Positions 54,345 to 62,331 of a stretch of 64,000 nucleotides of DNA are shown here, piece by piece. Within the stretch, counting starts at the first letter, position 1. Each line of letters starts with the position of its first letter. Below the pieces are notes generated by a model. The model saw nothing but the letters and a program-made list of their open reading frames with translations. It searched no databases and was not told the DNA's origin. The stretch covers positions 62,001-126,000 of the forward strand of contig MKTC01000006.1 of the NCBI GenBank assembly GCA_001897535.1, given 5' to 3'. Position numbers and translations under genes: made by a program. Origin of the DNA: Bacteroidetes bacterium 37-13. GTDB taxonomy: Bacteria; Bacteroidota; Bacteroidia; Chitinophagales; LD1.

Positions 54345-54379
54345 ATAAAAAAGCCCTGTGCTTTTAACAAACACAGGGC
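54345..54379 (-). terminator. Attenuator terminator in the cysE leader
   Basis: Read on the minus strand: GCCCTGTG (54372-54379), an 11-nt loop, CACAGGGC (54353-54360), then TTTTTT (54347-54352) and ATT. It ends 21 nt before the cysE start codon and has no upstream gene other than the 20-codon leader ORF, so it can only regulate cysE. Its 5' arm overlaps by two bases the segment 54378-54384 that can pair with the leader ORF 3' end. Confidence 0.85.
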
Positions 54380-54406
54380 GCAATTTCTTTTGTTTATGTA
54401 ATTAAA

Positions 54407-54469
54407 TTATTGCACACTGCATTTGCAGTATATAATACACCAACGGCAACAATGAATAATTAAATACAT
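54407..54469 (-). CDS. Cys-rich leader peptide of cysE (candidate cysteine attenuator)
   Basis: A 20-codon ORF, MYLIIHCCRWCIIYCKCSVQ, stops 27 nt before the terminator ahead of cysE. Five of 20 codons are Cys (TGT, TGC, TGT, TGC, TGC at codons 7, 8, 11, 15, 17). Segment 1 (54425-54431, ATACTGC) pairs with segment 2 (54414-54420, GCAGTGT). The 3' part of segment 2 (54409-54415, GTGCAAT) can instead pair with segment 3 (54378-54384, ATTGCGC), which overlaps the terminator 5' arm. A ribosome stalled at the Cys codons through codon 15 would leave segment 2 free and favour read-through; one at the stop codon would cover it and allow termination. The promoter is uncertain: a TATTGTTTG stretch lies upstream (near 54505) without a clear TTTG partner. 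Confidence 0.75.
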   Translation of the reverse strand: MYLIIHCCRWCIIYCKCSVQ

Positions 54470-54591
54470 GGCGTGAAGATAATAAGTTGCTCGTAACAAA
54501 CAATATTGGATTGTTATATTGGGCACTCTGTTTCTCTTTTACAAGAAAACACACATAAGTAATTTATTAAAAAAAATAGCTTCATTTAAAA

Positions 54592-55731
54592 ATGATAATC
54601 CCCGAAGAAGTATTAAACCAATACAATAAAGTTAGGCATAAAACTGACACTTCAGTTGTGTGCCATGCGCCATTCGTAAGTATGAATTTTGAACAAAATG
54701 GAAATGTGCGTGCATGTTGCTACAATACACAACATATTTTAGGTAAATGGCCAGAACAAACAATTCGTGAAATTTGGGAAAGTAAAGATGCCGAAACATT
54801 AAGAAAATATATTTCAAAAAATGATTTAGGAGGCGGCTGTAGCATGTGTGCTCATGCACTTATGGCAAAAAACTTTGCAGGAAGCAGAGCCATTTTTTAC
54901 GATGCACAAGTTGCCGGAAAAATTCCATCGAGCATTAGTTTTATTAAACATAAACTTGGGTTAAAGCACCGCTACCCCAAAGTAATGGAATTTGAAATTA
55001 GCAATCAATGTAATTTAGAATGTGTGATGTGTAATGGGCATTTTTCTTCCAGTATTAGAAAAAATAGAGAGAAACTACCGCCACTACATTCACCTTACAA
55101 TGATAAGTTTGTTGAAGAATTAGAAGAGTTTTTGCCACATCTAACTGATGCTAAATTTTTGGGTGGCGAGCCTTTTATGATTGATATCTACTACAAAATT
55201 TGGGATCGCATAAAAGCAGTAAATCCTAAAATGAAGGTACATATCACCACAAATGGCACCATGCTAAATCAAAGAATTAAAGATTTGGTTGAGTCATTTA
55301 GAACCATCATTATCATCTCATTAGATTCTTTAAATAAAGAGACTTACGAACGCATTAGAGTGCGCAGTAATTTTGATAATGTGATGGCGAATATTGATTA
55401 TTATCATGAGTATTCTTTAAAAAGTAAAAACATTTTTTCTATTGCTGTTTGCCCTATGATTTACAATTGGAAAGAATTGCCGGAACTTCAAAAATTTTGT
55501 ATCGAAAAAAATGCAACCATGCATTTCAATACAGTTGAATACCCCAAACATCTATCACTAAGAATATTACCACCTGAAGAATTAGAAAATATTATTCAAT
55601 ATTTAGGAAAAAGCTCACTTGAAGAATTACCAGGAGGCGAAAATGATATTAGAAATACAAGTGTGAGAACTTACAACAATTTTATTCATCTTTTAAAAGA
55701 TTGGAAAAATCAGGCGGGAAAAGGATATTGA
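54592..55731 (+). CDS. Radical SAM protein with N-terminal twitch/SPASM-like domain
   Basis: 379 aa. The radical-SAM cluster is Cys140, Cys144, Cys147 (NQCNLECVMCNGH), followed by AKFLGGEPFMIDIYYKIW and HITTNGTMLNQ. The first 90 residues hold an auxiliary cluster-type region with Cys24, Cys42, Cys43, Cys83 and Cys86 (APFVSMNFEQNGNVRACC ... GGGCSMC), a pattern normally found C-terminal in SPASM/twitch proteins. This matches the N-terminal-twitch radical SAM group. The substrate is unknown. It is divergent from the cysE leader and converges on the GT / AsnB / UbiA operon with 3 nt between, and no precursor-peptide gene was recognised. Confidence 0.88.
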   Translation: MIIPEEVLNQYNKVRHKTDTSVVCHAPFVSMNFEQNGNVRACCYNTQHILGKWPEQTIREIWESKDAETLRKYISKNDLGGGCSMCAHALMAKNFAGSRAIFYDAQVAGKIPSSISFIKHKLGLKHRYPKVMEFEISNQCNLECVMCNGHFSSSIRKNREKLPPLHSPYNDKFVEELEEFLPHLTDAKFLGGEPFMIDIYYKIWDRIKAVNPKMKVHITTNGTMLNQRIKDLVESFRTIIIISLDSLNKETYERIRVRSNFDNVMANIDYYHEYSLKSKNIFSIAVCPMIYNWKELPELQKFCIEKNATMHFNTVEYPKHLSLRILPPEELENIIQYLGKSSLEELPGGENDIRNTSVRTYNNFIHLLKDWKNQAGKGY

Positions 55732-55734
55732 TTA

Positions 55735-56919
55735 TTAACCATCAACCAAAGTTTCCACATCTCTCCAAACTTGCCATTCCTTATCGCCCCAATTATGATA
55801 GATATGTATAAATTCAGGTTTTATAGTTCTTTGCTGCTTCAACAAATTAAAACTCAAATTGTTTTCATAAATTATTGCAACATTATTATAGTCTGCTAAG
55901 AAATTGTATTCAATTGGTAACAACGGATGCTCTTGCAAGTTAAACTCCCAAACTGTGGCTGCAAGCGTTCCTTGGTCTCTTGTTTTCCATTCTTTATCTT
56001 GAAAAACAAGCATAGTTTTTTCGTGCCAAGCATTTAAAAAATCGGCTGAAGAATCATCAAAGAGAAAAACTCCACCATTCCAATGTTGCCAATTTCTACC
56101 GCTTATCTTAACTGCAAATTTTTTTTCAATATATGTCAATAGATGTTCACAACTTAAAACAGAAAGAGAATTACCCTCTCTATCAAACCACTCATGTTTC
56201 TTAAAATCATAAGTAAAGCCTATTAAATCTTCAATTTTAGATACAACTTCAGCTGAGTTTGGGAAAGTGAGTCGTTGCCCTTTATTAGTGTACCAGGATT
56301 GCTCTTTTTTATGGAATTTATATTTACTATTCAAATAGTAATATTTTAAAGGTAGAGCATATTGTAATTTGTGAAATAAATAAACAAACTTATTGGACTT
56401 ACTTTTTAAAACAGTACTATCTATATCTTTTAAAACACTCCTACCGTTTAAATTAATCTTGTAAAACTTCTCATAAATAGAATCTAATTCTGCCTTCCCT
56501 TTATCATAGTTTTCTTTACATCCGCAATTAACTGCACTTGGGCTAAACACATCTATTTTACAATGATCTGATGTAAAAGAAATTGGAGCAATATAAAAGG
56601 AGAAAATATCATCTACTCTACTACTTAATGCAACCACATCTGTATCTAAATAGCAATAAAGATTTCCCTGTGGCAAAAATTTATTTATACCTGTTTTTAA
56701 ATAAATGCTCGCTTGGTGATGATTAAAATGCTCAGGTGTTTTTATATCAATTACATTATCGTGCGCAATAGGAATTTCGTTGCGCATAGAATCTGTAAGA
56801 ACAATAATTTTATTCTTGGAAAATTTCTTTAATGCTTTTAGCGAAAAGTGCAATGTATCAATATGTTCTTTGCTGCCACAAACAACAAACACAAAAATAT
56901 TATTCTTATCTATTACCAT
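55735..56919 (-). CDS. Putative GT8-like glycosyltransferase
   Basis: 394 aa. YCYLDTDVVALSSRVDDIF carries a DxD motif (Asp92, Asp94), and WNGGVFLFDDSSADFLNAWHEK, TRDQGTLAATVWEF and FIHIYHNWGDKEW match the later elements of GT-A transferases of the GT8/glycogenin type. The middle third (about 130-250) is a long insertion rich in Lys and Tyr that I do not recognise. It follows asnB without any gap and is the last gene of ubiA - asnB - this. The sugar and acceptor are unknown, and the family call is by motif only. Confidence 0.72.
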   Translation of the reverse strand: MVIDKNNIFVFVVCGSKEHIDTLHFSLKALKKFSKNKIIVLTDSMRNEIPIAHDNVIDIKTPEHFNHHQASIYLKTGINKFLPQGNLYCYLDTDVVALSSRVDDIFSFYIAPISFTSDHCKIDVFSPSAVNCGCKENYDKGKAELDSIYEKFYKINLNGRSVLKDIDSTVLKSKSNKFVYLFHKLQYALPLKYYYLNSKYKFHKKEQSWYTNKGQRLTFPNSAEVVSKIEDLIGFTYDFKKHEWFDREGNSLSVLSCEHLLTYIEKKFAVKISGRNWQHWNGGVFLFDDSSADFLNAWHEKTMLVFQDKEWKTRDQGTLAATVWEFNLQEHPLLPIEYNFLADYNNVAIIYENNLSFNLLKQQRTIKPEFIHIYHNWGDKEWQVWRDVETLVDG

Positions 56920-58674
56920 TTATGTCATCCATTTTTTATACCATTTTTCCATAACCATAATTTTCCACAAACCCCAATCGTAATCTTTTTGTAATAAATT
57001 ATTCACATAATCTCTACTTACTAATCCATCTTTCACCAATTTACTTTCAGCCAACTCAGTACGATACCAATCAATATTCATATAGTATTTATCGGGGCCA
57101 ACAAAGCCTTGTTTTTTTCGATCTAAAATTTCTTGAGGAAGTGCATTTTTAATTTGTTCATAAAGTAAAGATTTTATTTGGGAAGGATTATGGTAAAGAT
57201 TTTCCTTTAAACTAAATATTTTCTCAAATAATTTATGATGAAGAAATGGCACACGGACTTCTAAACTATTTGCCATACTTGCCCTATCAATTTTTGTTAG
57301 CACTAATTCACCCATAAAGCATTTAATATCCATTTGCTGAATAGACTTTAGCGGTGAAAGCTTGTTATTAAAATTAGATGCATAAAAGTAATCACTGTTT
57401 TTACTTAAATGTTTATGTAATTCTGGTGAAAGTAGCTTGCTTTGCTCTTCATAATTAAACCTGCCCATTGCCATTGCGTTAGCATAGTAATTCACAATAT
57501 GCGAATTAGAGGTTTGCGTTAAACGCTGCCAAAAAGTTTTGGGTTTAAACTCGCGCTGCCAATTGTAGCCCACAAAAATCTCATCGCTCCCCTCTCCGCT
57601 CATCACAGCTTTTACATGTTTGGCGGCAATATTGCTCACCATGTAAGTTGGCAAAGTTGAAATATCTGCCAATGGCTCATCATAAACCCAAGCTAAATGG
57701 TCAAGTGTTTCTAAGTGAACATTATCTACAATAAATGAGGTATGTTTAGAATTGAACTTTTCAGCAACAAGCTCTGCAAAATGATGTTCGCTATTTTGCC
57801 ACTCTTTAAACCCAATTGAAAAAGTTTGAAGCGGATACTTCATTTTGTGTAAATAATATACAATGGCAGAACTATCGTAACCTCCACTCAAGAAAGCCCC
57901 AACTGGCACATCGCTTACGGCATGTAATTTCACAGAATTAAAAAGAATATCATTGATTTCCTCAACTAATTGCTTATGACTTACACTTAAACTTTGGCTT
58001 TCTAATTTCCAATATTCAGTAACGGCAATTTTGCCATTTTTCCAAACTAAATAATGTGCAGGCGGCAACTTTTGCACTTCGTTCCAAATAGTATTGGGAG
58101 AAGGAATGTAACGATAATTAAAATAATCGGCAAACGCAGTAAAATTGAGTGTTCGTTTAAAATCCTGCAATGCTGCAATAGCTTTAATTTCTGAAGCAAA
58201 AACAAATTTGCCATTTTGTGAACCGTAATAAAACGGTTTAATTCCAAACCTATCTCGGGCAGCAAAAAGGATTTGCTCCTTTTCATTCCAAATGGCAAAA
58301 GCCCACATGCCAACCAATTTATCCAGCATTTTTTCGCCCCATGCTTCATAAGCATGTACCAATACTTCTGTATCGGTATTCGATTTGAATTTATGCCCGA
58401 GCTGTTGCAGTTCCTCTTTTAATAAACGATAGTTGTATATTTCTCCGTTAAATGTAATCAAGAGCGTTCCGTCTTCATTTGATAGCGGTTGTTTACCATT
58501 TTCAGATAAATCTAAAAACGACAATCGTCTGTGTCCTAATCCTACATTAGATTCAGGGCTTATCCAAACGCCTTCATCATCAGGTCCTCGATGCCTGATT
58601 GCATTGGTCATATCTAAAATATGCGCTGGATTAACACTATTTTTTAAATCAATTATCCCTGCAATGCCGCACAT
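56920..58674 (-). CDS. asnB: Asparagine synthase family amidotransferase
   Basis: 584 aa. Cys2 is the glutaminase nucleophile (MCGIAGIIDL), with RHRGPDDEGVW and FNGEIYNYRLLKEEL. The synthetase domain has the PP-loop GAFLSGGYDSSAIVYYL (Tyr for the usual Leu) and VMSGEGSDEIFVGY. True asparagine synthase, or an AsnB-like amidating enzyme acting on a sugar or peptide: the position between a UbiA prenyltransferase (1 nt upstream) and a glycosyltransferase (adjacent) favours a specialised role. The symbol is by family only. Confidence 0.88.
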   Translation of the reverse strand: MCGIAGIIDLKNSVNPAHILDMTNAIRHRGPDDEGVWISPESNVGLGHRRLSFLDLSENGKQPLSNEDGTLLITFNGEIYNYRLLKEELQQLGHKFKSNTDTEVLVHAYEAWGEKMLDKLVGMWAFAIWNEKEQILFAARDRFGIKPFYYGSQNGKFVFASEIKAIAALQDFKRTLNFTAFADYFNYRYIPSPNTIWNEVQKLPPAHYLVWKNGKIAVTEYWKLESQSLSVSHKQLVEEINDILFNSVKLHAVSDVPVGAFLSGGYDSSAIVYYLHKMKYPLQTFSIGFKEWQNSEHHFAELVAEKFNSKHTSFIVDNVHLETLDHLAWVYDEPLADISTLPTYMVSNIAAKHVKAVMSGEGSDEIFVGYNWQREFKPKTFWQRLTQTSNSHIVNYYANAMAMGRFNYEEQSKLLSPELHKHLSKNSDYFYASNFNNKLSPLKSIQQMDIKCFMGELVLTKIDRASMANSLEVRVPFLHHKLFEKIFSLKENLYHNPSQIKSLLYEQIKNALPQEILDRKKQGFVGPDKYYMNIDWYRTELAESKLVKDGLVSRDYVNNLLQKDYDWGLWKIMVMEKWYKKWMT

Positions 58675-58675
58675 T

Positions 58676-59842
58676 TCACTTTCTGAATTTTCGTTTTATA
58701 TAGCCAACCAAAGAAGTATTTTCCTTAACTAAATCTACTCCTAAAATTCGCATAAAATAATAAATTAAATAGTTGACGTACTTACTTAAAACTTGATATA
58801 TTTTCCAATACAAACTTAAAACTAACCGCCTAATAATGGTATAAATTGAAAGAATAGAATTTTTAATGGCTTGCCAGTAATTTCTCGGAAAGAAAAAAAG
58901 CAAATGAATTGGTATAAAAATTAAATATATCGGCTTTTGAAATCCTAAAACAACTAACCAACAAATTGGCAATACATATTGGTTTACGCCATCAGTAATA
59001 TGACGCACAGATTCTATAGCAAAATAATTGGAAGCAAAGTGTAATCTCAATCTCCATATAAGCAAGCATAGTGAAAGAATATACATCACCAAAACAAAAA
59101 AGTGCATTGGCGTTGCAATACTAATATACCATAGCGCAGCTACTATGAATACAACTTCTTGAACCAACAATCCCTTCATTAAAAACGTTACGCGCTCCAC
59201 TCCTATAACCATTGGAAGCGTGCGTACTCCTGCCCTTTTATCATTAAACAAATCATCTACTTGATGAATAAGTATATTCCTAAAACCAACTAAAAAAACT
59301 GCAATAGAAAAAAGCGGAAGCCAAGCTGCCCAAATTGAATTTGCATACAATGCATAAGTATGATGCGAAAGCAAAAGCGGAATCCAATAAGCATATCCTG
59401 CATCAATAAAATTTGAAGCAAACGGTACATCTTTTAATCTCGGAAATGGAAGCGAATACAGTAAATAAAATAAAAACTGTGCACCAATTAGAAACCATGT
59501 TACGTTATCGTGCGGCAGCCAAAGCCAAGGCAATAGTGCCATTGAAACTGAAAACAAAAACAACCCAAGTTTTACTTTGTTAGAAACATAAGCCAAGCGA
59601 TTTACTTTGCCTGCCTTAGTATCACTTGCTATGTCAAAATGCTCATTTATTAAATAGCCCAAAGCAGCAAAGCCAATTGTTGTTACTAATGAAAACAATA
59701 TCAATAAACTGCTTTCAAAATTTAAGTCTATCTTAAACCAACTAAGCCACAAATAAACGCAGCCCATAATAAACGGAACAAAACTCAAGCGCCAATCTTG
59801 AGAACGGGTTAAATCAGAAAGTCGGATTAAAAATGGTTTCAC
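58676..59842 (-). CDS. UbiA family prenyltransferase
   Basis: 388 aa with eight to nine membrane helices. The first Asp-rich motif is NEHFDIASD in YLINEHFDIASDTKAGKVNRL; the second is VDDLFNDKRAG followed by VRTLPMVIG. These bind the Mg-diphosphate of a polyprenyl donor. About 80 residues after the last core helix form a Tyr- and Lys-rich C-terminal tail not usual for the family. It could make a prenylated quinone, heme or decaprenyl-phosphoribose-like lipid; the neighbouring asnB and glycosyltransferase genes suggest a lipid-linked or natural product. First gene of the three-gene operon. Confidence 0.87.
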   Translation of the reverse strand: MKPFLIRLSDLTRSQDWRLSFVPFIMGCVYLWLSWFKIDLNFESSLLILFSLVTTIGFAALGYLINEHFDIASDTKAGKVNRLAYVSNKVKLGLFLFSVSMALLPWLWLPHDNVTWFLIGAQFLFYLLYSLPFPRLKDVPFASNFIDAGYAYWIPLLLSHHTYALYANSIWAAWLPLFSIAVFLVGFRNILIHQVDDLFNDKRAGVRTLPMVIGVERVTFLMKGLLVQEVVFIVAALWYISIATPMHFFVLVMYILSLCLLIWRLRLHFASNYFAIESVRHITDGVNQYVLPICWLVVLGFQKPIYLIFIPIHLLFFFPRNYWQAIKNSILSIYTIIRRLVLSLYWKIYQVLSKYVNYLIYYFMRILGVDLVKENTSLVGYIKRKFRK

Positions 59843-60028
59843 AATTGAGTAGCGAATATAGGTTTATGTTTAACTTCATTATCCACGTATCAATAAGCTT
59901 AACTTAATAAGTTTAATCCATTATTCATATTATTGTTTTATATATCTATTATATTTTCTTTATTTTGCCAACTTTTCATGCCTTAAAAAAAATATTTTGA
60001 ATTTATTTTTACTTTTTGAGGCAAAAAA

Positions 60029-60036
60029 TACTTTTG
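60029..60036 (+). promoter_or_regulatory. Probable -7 box of glnN
   Basis: TACTTTTG matches TAnnTTTG; the -33 position 19 nt upstream is TTTT (60006-60009) instead of TTTG. It lies 23 nt before the ATG at 60060 and excludes the in-frame upstream start at 59997. Confidence 0.5.
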
Positions 60037-60059
60037 TAGCATCAAAAAAAACAATTTTC

Positions 60060-62252
60060 ATGCTAACAGGAAGAAAAAAAGCAATAGAAACAGTAATTAA
60101 TCGTGAAGCGGTAAAACCACAATTAGTAGGCAACAGAGTTCCTGAATACTATGGAACAAATGTGTTTACCGAGAAAGTAATGCGCGAATATTTAAGCGAA
60201 GGCGCATTTAAAGCCATAAAAGAGGCAACAAGAGTTGGACACAAAATAAACCGTGAAATTGCCGATGAAATTGCTGCAAGCATGAAAGCCTGGGCACTAA
60301 AAAAAGGTGCTAATTCATACACACACTGGTTTCAACCACTAAACGGATTAACTGCTGAAAAGCATGATATGTTTTTTACCCTAAAAGGAGATGAACCTAT
60401 TGAGGCTTTTGGTGCAGATGCTTTAGTGCAGCAAGAACCAGATGCATCATCTTTTCCAAGTGGAGGTATTCGCGCCACTTTTGAAGCGCGTGGTTACACA
60501 GCTTGGGATCCAGCTTCGCCTGCTTTTATTATGGAAATTGGTGAAGGTAAAACACTTTGTATTCCTACTATATTTGTTTCTTACACTGGTGAAGCTTTAG
60601 ATTACAAAGCTCCGCTTCTAAAAAGTATTTCATTTTTAGAAAAAGCTGCGCTTCCGGTTGTTCATTTATTCGATAAAGATGCTACTAAAATATCGGTTAC
60701 ATTAGGCTGGGAACAAGAATACTTTTTAATTGACGAAGCATTATTTTATGCTCGTCCTGATTTGATGGCAACCGGCAGAACTTTGCTTGGCGCTTCCTCT
60801 TCAAAAGGGCAACAATTAGAAGACCATTACTTTGGCACTATTCCTGAAAGAATTTACGCTTTCATGCTCGACTTAGAAACTGAATGTCATAAATTAGGAA
60901 TTCCGGTTCGCACAAGACACAATGAAGTTGCGCCTTCGCAGTTTGAATGTGCGCCAATGTTTGAAGAAGCAAATGTTGCCGTAGATCACAATCAGTTATT
61001 GATGGATTTAATGGAGCGTGTTTCAAGAAGACATAAGCTAAGAGTTTTAATTCACGAAAAACCTTTTGCAGGAATAAACGGCAGTGGAAAGCACAATAAC
61101 TGGAGCTTGAGCACCGATACCGGAAAAAACTTATTAAGCCCAGGTAAAACACCAAAAACGAACTTACTTTTCCTTACCTTTTTCGTAAACGTTTTAAAAG
61201 CAGTTAGCGAATATGGCGATTTAATTCGCGCCTCAATTGCCTCTGCAAACAACGACCACCGCTTAGGAGCAAACGAAGCGCCACCAGCAATTATCTCTGC
61301 TTTTATTGGTTCGTACATGACAAACATTTTAGATGAAGTAGAAAAGCGTGTAGCCAAAGGCAAATACGATGAGTTAGCAAATGCTTCATTAAAGTTGGAT
61401 ATTCTAAATAAAGTTCCTGATTTGCTGCTTGATACAACAGACAGAAACAGAACCTCGCCATTTGCATTCACCGGAAACAAATTTGAAATACGCGCAGTAG
61501 GTTCTTCTGCCAATTGTGCTTCGATAATGACAGTAATGAATGCCATTATGGGGCAGCAACTTTTAAATTTTAAAGCAGAGGTTGATAAGCTAATAAAAGA
61601 AGGCGAAAGCAAAGAAGGCGCTATCATGCGTAGAATTAGACAATACATAACCGATAGTAGAAAAATTTGTTTTGAAGGCGATGGTTACAGTGCAGCTTGG
61701 GAAAAAGAAGCTAAGAAACGCGGGTTGAGCAACGTAAAAACTACGCCTTACGCACTTGACTTTTTAATTCAACAAAAATTTATAGATGTATTTACCCAAA
61801 ACGGCATTTTAAGCGAACGCGAATCCTTTGCGCGCTACGAAGTTGAAAACCATAAATATGTTCTAAAAATTGATATTGAAGCAAATACTTTAACCGATAT
61901 TGCCATCAGCCAAATTATTCCGGCAGCTTTGGAATATTCTAACAAGTTGGTTTCTAATATTCAAGGGCTAAAAGCTGTTGGTATTTCTGCAAGTGCTACT
62001 AAGGCACAAAAAGAATTGTTAGAAGAAATTTCTACAACCGTGAATGCCATAAAAACAAATGTAGATAAGCTAAACAAATCGTTAGAAGATGCGCATAAAC
62101 AAAAATCTACTGCTGATGAAGCGAAATTCTACTGCGACAAAGTGAAGCCAATTATGGATGTACTTAGAGTAGAATTAGATGCTCTAGAATCTTTAGTTGA
62201 TGATACCATTTGGCCTCTACCAAAATACAGAGAAATGCTTTTCATTAAATAA
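60060..62252 (+). CDS. glnN: Glutamine synthetase type III
   Basis: 730 aa from ATG 60060, the usual size of GSIII and much longer than GSI. The type III start RVPEYYGTNVFTEKVMREYL, the FPSGGIRATFEARGYTAWDPASPAFI region, GWEQEYFLID, RHNEVAPSQFECAPMFEEANVAVDHNQLLMD and GINGSGKHNNWSLSTDTGKNLL are all present. It condenses glutamate and ammonium to glutamine with ATP. GSIII is the common glutamine synthetase of Bacteroidota. Monocistronic with its own terminator. The glutamine-using AsnB-like gene lies on the other strand nearby, but this does not imply a link. Confidence 0.96.
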   Translation: MLTGRKKAIETVINREAVKPQLVGNRVPEYYGTNVFTEKVMREYLSEGAFKAIKEATRVGHKINREIADEIAASMKAWALKKGANSYTHWFQPLNGLTAEKHDMFFTLKGDEPIEAFGADALVQQEPDASSFPSGGIRATFEARGYTAWDPASPAFIMEIGEGKTLCIPTIFVSYTGEALDYKAPLLKSISFLEKAALPVVHLFDKDATKISVTLGWEQEYFLIDEALFYARPDLMATGRTLLGASSSKGQQLEDHYFGTIPERIYAFMLDLETECHKLGIPVRTRHNEVAPSQFECAPMFEEANVAVDHNQLLMDLMERVSRRHKLRVLIHEKPFAGINGSGKHNNWSLSTDTGKNLLSPGKTPKTNLLFLTFFVNVLKAVSEYGDLIRASIASANNDHRLGANEAPPAIISAFIGSYMTNILDEVEKRVAKGKYDELANASLKLDILNKVPDLLLDTTDRNRTSPFAFTGNKFEIRAVGSSANCASIMTVMNAIMGQQLLNFKAEVDKLIKEGESKEGAIMRRIRQYITDSRKICFEGDGYSAAWEKEAKKRGLSNVKTTPYALDFLIQQKFIDVFTQNGILSERESFARYEVENHKYVLKIDIEANTLTDIAISQIIPAALEYSNKLVSNIQGLKAVGISASATKAQKELLEEISTTVNAIKTNVDKLNKSLEDAHKQKSTADEAKFYCDKVKPIMDVLRVELDALESLVDDTIWPLPKYREMLFIK

Positions 62253-62271
62253 GCGCATTTAGAAAAAAAAC

Positions 62272-62328
62272 AAAGCCGATAAGTTCAACTTTAGAAACTG
62301 AATTTATCGGCTTTTTTGTTTCAACTCA
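62272..62328 (+). terminator. Terminator of glnN
   Basis: AAAGCCGATAA (62272-62282) pairs with TTATCGGCTTT (62314-62324), with a long loop and a T6 tail. It ends next to the stop of the convergent gene and may serve both strands. Confidence 0.85.
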
Positions 62329-62331
62329 ATT

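Noticed and set aside
54326-54370. N-terminal extension of cysE
   Set aside because: The in-frame upstream codons run through the terminator hairpin and U-run of the leader.
59997-60059. N-terminal extension of glutamine synthetase
   Set aside because: The extra residues overlap the probable promoter and precede the normal GSIII start; ATG 60060 fits the family length.
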